In this document: in pieces, positions 10,747 through 20,700 of the stretch | Numbering within the stretch: the stretch's first letter is position 1 | How the letters are laid out: each line of letters opens with the position of its first letter | Source of the DNA: Asparagopsis taxiformis | Lineage: Eukaryota > Rhodophyta > Florideophyceae > Bonnemaisoniales > Bonnemaisoniaceae | Assembly: GCA_030407315.1 (NCBI GenBank) | Contig: JALQPE010001689.1 | Coordinates: forward strand, 108,723 to 172,722 | DNA length: 64,000 nucleotides | Direction: 5' to 3' | Program-made: the position numbers and the translations under genes | The notes under the pieces: model-generated | The model's input: only the letters and a program-made list of their open reading frames with translations | Database searches by the model: none | What the model was told of the DNA's origin: nothing

Positions 10747-11305
10747 CTGATTTGAATTAAAATTTGGGCTATTCTCAAAAACATGCACATGTGAACATGT
10801 TTTTGAGATGGGGGTGTGCCGTACGGCACAATCGACCGCCCAAATCGATGTTTTTTGCAATATTTTTTTGTGCCCGAAATTTTAGAATTTCTGGGCTGGC
10901 CAGCAATGCAATCGAGCTGGACATCCACCGGACGTCCATTTCAGGTTGGTCGTGAGAGAGCGGGGCGGGACCATGATGGAACAAGGACCAAGACCTGTCC
11001 CTGGCGTATTGAGCCTGAAATTGACCCTTCGTCAGACGCCATTTAGCCTTACAGTTGGTGCTTACAGAAGCCAGTGATGACCCCGCTCGGGGCGGCGGTC
11101 GGTTCCTGGGGCCGTTGTGGCCAAATTAGACACCCTGATTTGAATTAAAATTTGGGCTATTCTCAAAAACATGCACATGTGAACATGTTTTTGAAATGGG
11201 GGTGTGCCGTACGGCACAATCGGCCGCCCAAATCAAGGTTTTTTACAATATTTTTGCTGCCCGAAATTCTACAATTTCTGGGCTGGCCAGTAATGCATTA
11301 GCTAT
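10747..11305 (+). repeat. Palindrome-rich dispersed repeat, two copies, forward
   Basis: Copy one (10747-11134) is a full unit of about 390 bp. Copy two (11135-11305) is a partial unit. Each has, in order, a TTTGGGC ... GCCCAAAT outer stem, a near-palindrome around CACATGTG flanked by AAAAACATG/CATGTTTTT, the exact palindrome GTGCCGTACGGCAC (10816-10829 and 11204-11217), and an interrupted GCCCGAAATT...AATTTCTGGGC stem. Short open frames across these units are shared by every copy on both strands and are repeat artefacts. The stretch 11306-11771 shows no gene or repeat that I recognise. Confidence 0.9.
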
Positions 11306-11771
11306 GTGCTCTAAACCGATTCTAACAAGCAGAAAGAATCCTCTCCTTCATGACGATGCTCTCGAATTGAGTGCAATGCAACGGACTCCCTCCAGGAGAA
11401 CGACAAAGCATCGTCTTTTGCAAGACATTTTCGTACGAAAAATAATCGAAACACATATTTGACTTTAACCTAACAGCTATCGCGAGCACCGTACTCAGCT
11501 AAATTTCCTCTGTAATTTCCTTCCTCCAACCAATCAATAGCCGCTTGGTCACAGGCTTAAAAGCCTTCCACTATTTGTCCTATCCATCGAAGAGGGTTCG
11601 ATCCAGGCCTTGATGGGTGTGGAACCCGAGAACTTGAAAATGGAACATATTGCGACAGAGATGAGATGTCATTCTCTTTCGTTTACTTTTTTCTAACAAG
11701 ATTCTAAACGTCTACGCAGCGGAACGAACCCAATGTCGTCCGTCCGTTTTCAGCCCGGTGAGATGTTTTTG

Positions 11772-12105
11772 CCATTAACGGAGGTGGAGGCGGCTATGGA
11801 GGAAGCCTGCGGTTCGGGTATTCTTTCCATTAACGGAGGTGGAGGTGGCGGCTTTGGAGGAAGCCTGGAGAACATGTGAGATGTCAGTACCCATGGATCA
11901 CAAGAAAAACATGTAGAGGTCCAGTTTGGATATTGTTGCCATTAACGGAGGCGGAGGAGGCGGCTACGGTGGAAGCCTGGAGAGCATGTGAGATGTCAGT
12001 ACCCATGGATCACATGAAGAACATGTTGAGGTGCGGTTCGGATATTCTTTCCATTAACGGAGGCGGAGGAGGCGGCTACGGTGGAAGCCTGGAGAAGAAT
12101 AGAAT
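11772..12105 (+). repeat. 112-bp tandem repeat with a Gly-rich coding-like core
   Basis: Cores starting CCATTAACGGAGG lie at 11772, 11827, 11939 and 12051, so the last three are 112 bp apart and the first is shortened to 55 bp. In one frame each core reads ING followed by a glycine run, YGGSLE. The frame is not kept between units, so I do not call a protein. The units also share CAGTACCCATGGATCACA. Confidence 0.8.
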
Positions 12106-12393
12106 AGTCCTATACCCATGGATCACAAGTAGACGTAGTTGGGCTCCTTTTCGAAGCCCATTCGTCTCTTGAATAAATTTAGCACCCAAATCATATACGA
12201 TTGCCGAGTTGACACCCCGTATGTCTCGTTGGTAGAAATAGCAGGGGTTCCACCACTCAGCTGGCGGGAAGTAGTTACTGATTATATGAGATATGGCTTA
12301 GCTCCCGCCAAAACCGATAGCTCTGGGCTCAGGTTCTCCAAATGTGGTTATACGAATGTGTTCTGACAATGGTAGAAGACGAATATCTGCATC

Positions 12394-12585
12394 CTGCTTT
12401 GAATTAAAATTTGGGCTATTCTCAAAAACATGCACATGTGAACATGTTTTTGAGATGGGGGTGTGCCGTACGGCACAATCGACCGCCGAAATCGATGTTT
12501 TTTGCAATATTTTTTCTGCCCGAAATTGTAGAATTTCTGGGCTGGCCAGCAATGCATCTGAGTCGGACATCCCCACGTCCAGTGG
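12394..12585 (+). repeat. Palindrome-rich dispersed repeat, partial forward copy
   Basis: A core copy of the same repeat as at 10747, holding GTGCCGTACGGCAC at 12463-12476. It is the last forward copy and lies 320 bp upstream of the ATG of the methyltransferase-SET gene. Confidence 0.9.
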
Positions 12586-12907
12586 CCGTCCGGATGTCGC
12601 TCACCTGGTAAGCGTGAGGCACCTGTGTCAACCTATGTGACTGGCGGCCTTGCAGTACAACACTCAAAGGCAGGGAATCACAATCTTTTTAAAATTTTTT
12701 CTCTACCACGTATCCGTCACAACTTATTACCTACACCGGTTACGGGTTTCAAGACCTTTCCAGTGCTGTGTACCCGTATACTCTGTTCCGTTCGATATCA
12801 ACCAGTGTTCCTCACGAAAGAGTGCAAACGTCACGAGATACGTCGTCAAATTTGACTGTCTCGCCGAGCGGTCGCCATCCTGTACCGAATTTTCCACTCA
12901 TTCCATT

Positions 12908-15900
12908 ATGACGAATAAGCGCAGGCGCAACAGCAATCCGATCGTTGACGACGCAACCGTGCCAATTCTGCGCGAACCCGCTAGCCCTTGGGAGGATTCT
13001 AGTGACATGGGTACACGTCGAAACGTAGGTCGCGCCGCCCGCGAAACTACTCTCGCTGGCAAAGACTTCCTCCGCCTCTTGCTGGATTTATTCGCCCACT
13101 CAAGTTTCGCAGACTTGACGGACAAGCCGGGAGGTTTCACATACGCGGACCTTGGCGCTTGGGTTGCGCAGGGCACGGAAGAACAATTTGTGGCGCTGCA
13201 AGGTCGACTCAGCATGTCCTTCAGCGGTCGTTCGAAGAATGCTGGAGTCGAGGCGGATGTTGCCGAAATCGTCATGGCAGAGATGAACGTTGAGCGAGCC
13301 AAGCAGATTGTTCGTCTGGCATTACCCATTGCCGAGTTTTCAAGACAGGATGAGCGTATCGGGCAATGGGTTGAGCACTGCATCCTTTCTGGGATCGTGC
13401 CGCAGACCTTCCTTATTGGATGTAACATGCTTCCTTCGCCACTACAGGCGCCGCAGCGCGGGGAACCAAGCGCCTTCGTTCTTGCTCCACCGGAAACGTT
13501 CGAGGTATTGATGTATTTCCAAGCGTTGTCTATCATCCGAAATCACAACAAGAACCTGCCGCGTCGCCGAATAGGAGATGCGGCCGAAGAGGGGAACGAA
13601 GCCGCACGCGTCCCAGCCCATCGGAAAAGCACTAATCGAGCTTGTTACGTGGTTCAAGTTTTATACCATGCTTGGACCGATGTGGCCTACGCCGCAAAGT
13701 TTTCCAGCTTCGAAGAGTTGATGGCGCCGTACATCATTTTCGACAGCAGTGAGCATTGGTTTGACGTGCTCGATGAAGGTCTATTCGCACCGATGGAGCA
13801 GAAGCTAGATCTCTACCACAACAAAGCTCCCCTATCTCATCCTGATGGATATGGTGGAAAAGTAGAGACAAGAACCAGTGCGCAGCACAGTGCATTTAGG
13901 GACCTTGTGAGGAAGTTCTTCGACCGGTTGCAGTTTCTTATCGTCAACCCGGACCTGTACACCTGGCCGGAGTCCGACCGCTGGGGGGCACTGGAAATAT
14001 ACTTCTCAAGCGGAAATCCGGACAAGCTGCCAGCGTATTTTGACACCCTCGACGAAGACGTTATGGCTGTCCTCCGCCCGGCACCACAAGCCGCGGACGC
14101 AGAAAAGGTCCCCAAGCCGGTTGATGACACTCCCACTCGTCGCAACACAGGAGGGAGAGGTTTGGTTCCGTCGACAAGACACACAACCAGGCTTCAACTT
14201 GGACCTGGGAGGACCAGTCTTACTGCCCAAGGGCCGTCTCCCCCGTCACCGTCACCCCATGCGACAGAAGAGCAGGAAAGTGAAGGGCAGGCTCTCGCAA
14301 AGGACTTTCTTTCGAAAATGAGTCAGTATTGCCGGGTGTACGACGTCCCTTTCGAAGATTTGGTCAGTGCCGACGAGAGCCGAGAACACGTGCCCATCAC
14401 GGGCAACGTTCAGCTCATTCTGACTGATCCGCCCTACAATGTTCGTCGTAAGAGGAACGATTCCAACTCTTCGTACGACAGGCTAACTGCAGAAGATATG
14501 CAGGCTAGCATCGAAGTGTTTGACGAGCTGTTGCGCCCCGGTGGCCACGGCATCGTGTTCTGCTCGGTTTTGCAGTTCTACGAATGGTTCCATTACTTGG
14601 AAACGTACAAAGGACCGCAGTCAGAAGGCCCAACCGATACTGCTGCCAGTGATGACGGGTCGGATGAAGAAGAGGTTACGTCCATGAATTCGGACTCCGA
14701 AGCATCGCAGCACAGTGGCGAAGAAAGTGCGGATGAGGAGGAGGACGAGGAGGAGGAGGACGTCGTTCGGAATTCAGTTTTCTTCGTTGACGAGGTACCT
14801 CTGTTGTTTGTCCGACTACCTGGGCACCTCTATCAAATGCCGGGGCGGAAGAGGTACCAACGCATGAACATGGCAGAGGTCGCTATCCACTTCTGGAAGC
14901 GAGGTGTTCCGTTCAAGACCGGAAGCGAGATGGTGGCCTATAGGAACCACGGATACATGGACGGCACGTACCCGGCGTGGTGCAACGTCACCATCAATAT
15001 GCCCGCCATCGATTCGAATGAGATGGTGTGGCGAACAAGGAGCACAACCGGTGCTACGGTCAGAGTTCGTGCAGAGCAGAAGAGCGTCGCTCTCATGATG
15101 GAGTTGATCAGCCAGCATTCACAGCCTGGTGATATTGTTGTCGATCCATTCTCTGGCACTTTCGCAACGGGAAAAGCAGCTATGAGCTTGCCTGAGCACC
15201 GTGTTTTCGTCGGCAGTGACATGGACAAATTGTGTGTGGTACGATCGCTTCCAAAGCTGTGTGCAGTCATGTCACGTGTAATTCTTTCAAACAACACTGA
15301 CATGAGGGTCACGACAGAAGCGAAACAGAGTGCTGAGAAGTTCTTGGCGTCCCCCTCTGTCACGATGCGTACGCAGAGGGAACGCAGGATCATCGAACCC
15401 CCACCTGGCCTTCCCCTGTACCAGAGGTTCCCGAAATATATTCGGCAGTACCTCTGGCAGCTGTGCCCAGAGTCGATTGCGTCGCGCGAGCACATGGAGA
15501 AACCGGTACATTATTGGCCACCTTCCCTGCGCCGCTGGTTGCAAACTGAAAACCCTCGCGTGATGCGGGCACACGATTGTGTTGCGAAAAAATTGAGCGT
15601 TCGACCATCGCTGATTAAGCATCCAAATGCAGGAAGAGGGCTCTTCGCTGAACAGACATTTAATGTTGGTGACGAAGTATGTGCATACTACGGAACTGTT
15701 GTGTACTCTGATATGAGCAAGGAGTCGATGAGGTTCGCGTACGGAGAGGGTCACATGGCGATAACGAAGGAAACATTCTTGATGTATGCTATCAAGCTGT
15801 ATGCAACAGCGGAGGACGACGAAAACATCGAGCATCCAATTTGGATTGTTCCGGCTCCGTTCTGTTCGGCGCAGTTCATCAACGACCCGCGGTATTTGCG

Positions 15901-16105
15901 AGGTGAGGACACTCCGGCGGAAGACACCAGGCGGATGGCCAACGTCGAGTTTGTCGAGAACTACAGCAGCGGTTCGACGGGGAAGAAGCTCAAGGCGAAG
16001 GACCTAGAAAATCCGAAGATCATTGTAGTACGTGCAATCCGCGATATCCGTCCGGGGCAGGAGCTCTACGTTCATTATGGGACAGCGTTTAGAGCATGGA
16101 ATTAG
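12908..16105 (+). CDS. DPPY DNA methyltransferase fused to a SET domain, 1065 aa
   Basis: A likely chromatin or DNA-modifying enzyme. Residues 1-490 form an unrecognised N-terminal region. ILTDPPYNVRR (D507-Y510) is motif IV of N6-adenine/N4-cytosine DNA methyltransferases, followed by LLRPGGHGIVFC. An acidic insert (about 582-620) separates it from GDIVVDPFSGTFATGKA (D746), which matches the SAM-binding motif I. Motif IV before motif I is the permuted, beta-like order. A SET-like domain fills about 900-1060: GRGLFAEQTF (G909), CAYYG, FINDPR and ELYVHYGTAF. The usual NHS/NC SET motif is not exact (AQFINDPR), so histone-lysine activity is uncertain. The start is the first ATG of the frame (12908); the 86 upstream codons have no ATG. 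AATAAA follows at 16137. Single uninterrupted frame. Dispersed repeats flank it, forward on the left and reverse on the right. Substrate base (6mA or 4mC) cannot be told from sequence. Confidence 0.8.
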   Translation: MTNKRRRNSNPIVDDATVPILREPASPWEDSSDMGTRRNVGRAARETTLAGKDFLRLLLDLFAHSSFADLTDKPGGFTYADLGAWVAQGTEEQFVALQGRLSMSFSGRSKNAGVEADVAEIVMAEMNVERAKQIVRLALPIAEFSRQDERIGQWVEHCILSGIVPQTFLIGCNMLPSPLQAPQRGEPSAFVLAPPETFEVLMYFQALSIIRNHNKNLPRRRIGDAAEEGNEAARVPAHRKSTNRACYVVQVLYHAWTDVAYAAKFSSFEELMAPYIIFDSSEHWFDVLDEGLFAPMEQKLDLYHNKAPLSHPDGYGGKVETRTSAQHSAFRDLVRKFFDRLQFLIVNPDLYTWPESDRWGALEIYFSSGNPDKLPAYFDTLDEDVMAVLRPAPQAADAEKVPKPVDDTPTRRNTGGRGLVPSTRHTTRLQLGPGRTSLTAQGPSPPSPSPHATEEQESEGQALAKDFLSKMSQYCRVYDVPFEDLVSADESREHVPITGNVQLILTDPPYNVRRKRNDSNSSYDRLTAEDMQASIEVFDELLRPGGHGIVFCSVLQFYEWFHYLETYKGPQSEGPTDTAASDDGSDEEEVTSMNSDSEASQHSGEESADEEEDEEEEDVVRNSVFFVDEVPLLFVRLPGHLYQMPGRKRYQRMNMAEVAIHFWKRGVPFKTGSEMVAYRNHGYMDGTYPAWCNVTINMPAIDSNEMVWRTRSTTGATVRVRAEQKSVALMMELISQHSQPGDIVVDPFSGTFATGKAAMSLPEHRVFVGSDMDKLCVVRSLPKLCAVMSRVILSNNTDMRVTTEAKQSAEKFLASPSVTMRTQRERRIIEPPPGLPLYQRFPKYIRQYLWQLCPESIASREHMEKPVHYWPPSLRRWLQTENPRVMRAHDCVAKKLSVRPSLIKHPNAGRGLFAEQTFNVGDEVCAYYGTVVYSDMSKESMRFAYGEGHMAITKETFLMYAIKLYATAEDDENIEHPIWIVPAPFCSAQFINDPRYLRGEDTPAEDTRRMANVEFVENYSSGSTGKKLKAKDLENPKIIVVRAIRDIRPGQELYVHYGTAFRAWN

Positions 16106-16332
16106 GGTCACGAAAGATGTTTTCATTTCGACTACAAATAAAGCTACGTTCCAGAGTTGAAGTATATCATATAATGCAGAATGTCCAGCCACCATTAGTC
16201 CAGGGTGAAACCTATTCGGCAGTACTCGCCTGTCAAAAACCAATCGTTCACACTCTAGGTGCACTTCGTCCGAGCAGTGAACCTGACTGCTTGGTTGCTG
16301 TTATGCGTGCAGATGCAAAATACAAGACCAAG

Positions 16333-17407
16333 TTGAAATGGACGCCCGGTGGATGTCCAGCTCAGTTGCATTGCTGTCCAGCCCAGAAATTCTACAATTC
16401 AGGGCAGAAAAAATATTGCAAAAAACATCGATTTCAGCGGGTCGATTGTGCCGTACGGCACACCCCCATCTCAAAAACATGTTCACATGTGCATGTTTTT
16501 GAGAATAGCCCAAATTTTAATTCAAATCAGGGTGTCTAATTTGGCCACAACGGCCCCAGGAACCGACCGCCGCCCCGAGTGGGGTTGTCACTGGCTTCTG
16601 TAAGCACTAACTGTAAGGCTAAATGGCGTCTGACAAAGGGTCAATTTCAGGCTCAATACGCCAGGGACAGGTCTTGGTCCTTGTTCCATCATGGTCCCAC
16701 CCCACTCTCTCACGACCAACCTGAAATGCACGTCCGGTGGATGTCCAGCTCGATTGCACTGCTGGCCAGCCCGGAAATTCTAAAATTTCGGGCACAAAAA
16801 AATTGTAAAAAATCAACGATTTCAGCGGGTCGTTTGTGCCGTACGGCACACCCCCATTTCAAAAACATGTTCACATGTGCATGTTTTTGAGAATAGCCCA
16901 AATTTTAATTCAAATCAGGGTGTCTAATTTGGCCACAACGGCCCCAGGAACCGGCCGCCGCCCCGAGCGGGGTCATCACTGGCTTCTGTAAGCACTAACT
17001 GTGAGGCTAAATGGCGCCGGAAGATGGGTCGATTGCAGGCTTCAAGCCTAAGTTATGCTAGGGAGAAATCTTCTTCCGTGTTTTACTCCCTCAACAGAAA
17101 CACTACTCACCCATCACGTTACTCATATTCCGTGCACTTTATATTAGTAGTGAACCCGCCTGCTTAGTTGCTGCAATGCGTGGATGTAGGCAGCACACGA
17201 CCAACCTGAAATGGACGTCCGGTGGATGTCCATCTCAGATGCACTGCTGGCCAGCCCAGAAATTCTAAAATTTCGGGCACAAAAAATCTTGCAAAAATCA
17301 ACGATTTGGGCGGGTCGATTGTGCCGTACGGCACACCCCCATCTCAAAAACATGTTCACATGTGCATGTTTTTGAGAATAGCCCAAATTTTAACTCAAAT
17401 CAGGGTG
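16333..17407 (-). repeat. Palindrome-rich dispersed repeat array A, three reverse copies
   Basis: Units (marked by GGACGTCCGGTGGATGTCC or a close variant) lie at about 16337, 16725 and 17213, so spacing alternates near 390 and 490 bp. The 14-bp palindrome is at 16448-16461, 16836-16849 and 17321-17334. The array fills nearly all the space between the methyltransferase-SET gene and the ParB-dioxygenase gene. Spacers carry a CCCCGAGCGGGG-type hairpin in some units. Confidence 0.95.
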
Positions 17408-17752
17408 TTCCCCGGATAAAGGGGTGCTCGCAGCCGCCCCAAAAGCCGCCTAGCTTGACAGCTGTAATTTTAACACATTACACATCAAGGACACTGCCTG
17501 CTTCACGCCACCTCGTCAGGTTTCGAGAGCCCGACTCGGGCCCGTTCTGAACGGACACTCACATCTCGATTGCCTGTCTTGCATTCCAGCGGTCACGATA
17601 GGTGTGTACCTAACAAAATTTCGGTTGTATTGTGTTATTATTTCCAGCGATTGGCGTTCACGACCATTCTTCAACTTAACGTGAAACATACCATCCACAT
17701 CACTCGAATACGTCAACGTCAACCATCTCTTTTCCTTTCCAACTCAACAACC

Positions 17753-20700
17753 ATGGCGGATACGCATTTCAGCAGTTTGTTTTCAACGGTTTGCGGCGAT
17801 CAAGTGAGCGCGTCAGCGGAGTCGCGCGGACTCAAGCGCGGCGTCGATGTCGACTTGTTTGCGGACGTGGACGGTGCGGCTGTGCATATTGGGACGGCTT
17901 CGGTGAGCACTGCTGGTGGCGATGTTGGCCTTCCGCGCACGCTGCACAACCACAAGCTGCCGGAAACCGACGAGGCCGACTATATCGTCGTGCGCAACAT
18001 TGCGACTAAGGACAAGTTCAAGGACCTCCCGTTCCCGTACATGTTTGATGGCGCCGAGGGACCGCCGGAGACGATGGGTGGAGCATACGCCGCGGCGTTT
18101 TACCCTTGGGATACTCGGATGATGCGCCCCGCTGCGGAGGATGGCTCTAGCGACATTCGTACCCCTGCTGCAGCGTCAAACTTCAACGCAGCGACGAACC
18201 AGGCCAGCTCGGGACGGATGCCCAGTACCGGTCCAGCAGGCGAAATCACTGGTTCGGGGGGTACGAAGCATCCAGCACGCTCCGTCCCGGTTTCGGGAGG
18301 CACGAAGCGCCCTGCTCGCTCTGCCAGAGCCTCCAGTGGAGGCACGAAGCACCCTGCTCGCTCCAACGTCACCGAAGCTACTACGCAGGACGTAACCGAG
18401 GTGGACGACGAACCGGAGGTGGCGGAAAGCATTCGTGAGCAGCAGGGGACGCAAATTATGGTGCCCAAGTTTGTGACGTCGGATTACGTCGGAGAAGGAG
18501 CGACTGTGTTGGTGAGGCAGCTAGTGGAACCGGCCGTGACCCTTCGCGATGTCAAAGAAGACCACGTGGAGGACCTGCGCAACAATATGTTGGCGGTGGG
18601 GTATGTGAGCTCTTCGCGTATCACTGTGACGGTGCTGAGGTCGCAGAACACGCATTTGTCCGCCGACACGCGTCTGTTCCAGAATGGCAAATTCCATGCC
18701 AATGCGAACGTGACCGTGATCGACGGACTGCATCGTCTCAATGCTATGCATAGCATTGCGGATGACTTCACGCGCCTCACCCGTATGCACAGAACCAAGC
18801 TGCCACAGGAGGCAAACCGCTTGCGCTGGGTTACTCAGCCTCTGGATGTGTACTACCTTCGCCGCAAGGACGACAGTGATCTCCAGCCTCATGAGATCAT
18901 CCACAAGAGTGCAGAGTCGAACCATACGACTGGGACGCAACTGACGGAGCGCTCCCTGGTTCGAATCTTGTCGTCCATCCAGCAGTTCATCCGTACGATT
19001 GCTGTTGCAAACAACGTGGAAAACGCTGGCGACTTGCGTGAGTCTGATGTCATCCGAACATTGTTCGAGGCGCAGTTCATGGGGATGATGAATTCGACGA
19101 ACACGGCTCGGCGGTGGACGCGTTTGGCTATAGCAACGCTGAAGCATCCTGTTCTCGACGACGTGTTGCGTGAGCTGAACAATTCCGAGCGCCGCAACGA
19201 GATTGGGATAACGCACCTGGACCACAAGATAGTGCGCGAGTTGCTGGAAGAAAACTTTGTCTTCGTCTTGCGTGGTCTTTCGGAGTACTTGAACCCTGCT
19301 CATGGCGGACGTCCGGATGGACGCTTTGACGTGAACGACTTTTATACATACGTCCGTCGCGTGACTGCAATAGCAAATTCTCTGTACGCTGCGTTTGGGC
19401 GCCCAAAGAGTATTATGCGCAAGTCATTTCTGAGCACAGAGATGGCAATTGGGTCGGTTAAGCAGCCGAAGGAGTTGCAATGGCATCTCACCAATGCCAT
19501 TGCAATGTATAGAGGGGACGACCGGAGCAGTGAGGTTCGAATGCGACGGAGAACCACGCGTTTACAGGATTTGGAAACGAACTTGAAAGAGTTTTTCAAT
19601 CCGACATTGAAGAAGAAGACTAAGGCTCGACGCAAACGCCGCCCTTCTGCTGCCAATGTGAGACTCACTCACAAGAAGCAGCGGAATGTCGAACATGAGC
19701 CTGCTTCGCATGGCATCCGCCGCCGTTCACAGCGACTTCGCTCGACGGGGAGCACACGCCTCGAGGAAGAAGAGCCGGTTGTGGTACAACAATCCGCCGG
19801 GGAAGAAGAGCAGGCCGTTGTTGATAAACCCACCGATCAACAACAAGCCACTGCTTCCGGTGATGAGGTTGACGAAGACTCCGCCCGTTCCCCCGATTCT
19901 GCCGTTGAGATTGTCCCCCAAGATAACCAACGTGCTGGTGCGACTCCCTCCAACCAAGAATCTGTCCATACCGCTTCGGACGAGGAAGACAAACAGGGTG
20001 CAGACGAGGGCCAAGTCGAAAGCAAGGGGGTCCGCGAAGTGACAATTACATTCACTGTTCCGGAAGGAGTGGAAGTCGATGAAGACGGTTACATCGTTCG
20101 TGACTCTCCTTCTGAAGACGACCTCCTCTTCGACGACCGTATGCCGTCTCTTCCTGACGATTTCGAAGACCGAGCCGAAGGGCATCATCTGGCGCAGCGT
20201 CCCGCGGATGTCATCGCATCGGTGAGGGTTGGCTGTCTGCCCCCGATTGAGCTCAGGTTGTTATTGGAGAGTGTGGAAATCGATGAGGAGGGCAGAGAGG
20301 TGAGGTATTTGAAGCAAGTGGCGATGGACCCTGTGTTTGAGGGGCTGCATATTCCGGAAGAACATCGGGCTCGTGTGCTATTCGAAATCGATCACGTCTA
20401 TCCGATGTTCTTCGCAGCGTGGAAGATGGCTGCCAAGGCGATGTGTGAGCCTACATCGACGTTTCTACCCTCGAGGCTGGACTTTGCCCAGGTTGCGCGA
20501 ATGTCTACAAGCTGGAAGGATTCGTATGAGGCCGGCACTGGTATGGCGTACTTCCACAATTGCCGAACGGAAATCAACGAGCGAGGGTATACGGTGATGC
20601 ACAATTTCGCGGATGTAAGCTACCTCGATGCGTCGGACAAGTTCCCCTTTGACTTGGGTCTCATGGAAGAAATTCCTAACCAGGAATTGTTTCGGTACTT

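Noticed and set aside
10753..11046. Many 60-100 aa frames (for example with SQKHAHVNMFL or KHVHMCMFL) on both strands
   Set aside because: They recur in every copy of the dispersed repeat, arise from its palindromes and show no codon-level conservation.
17753..19300. Bacterial plasmid or contaminant because of the ParB-like domain
   Set aside because: The domain is inside a long eukaryote-like protein with low-complexity linkers and lies among eukaryotic transposable elements with no ribosome-binding sites or operons.
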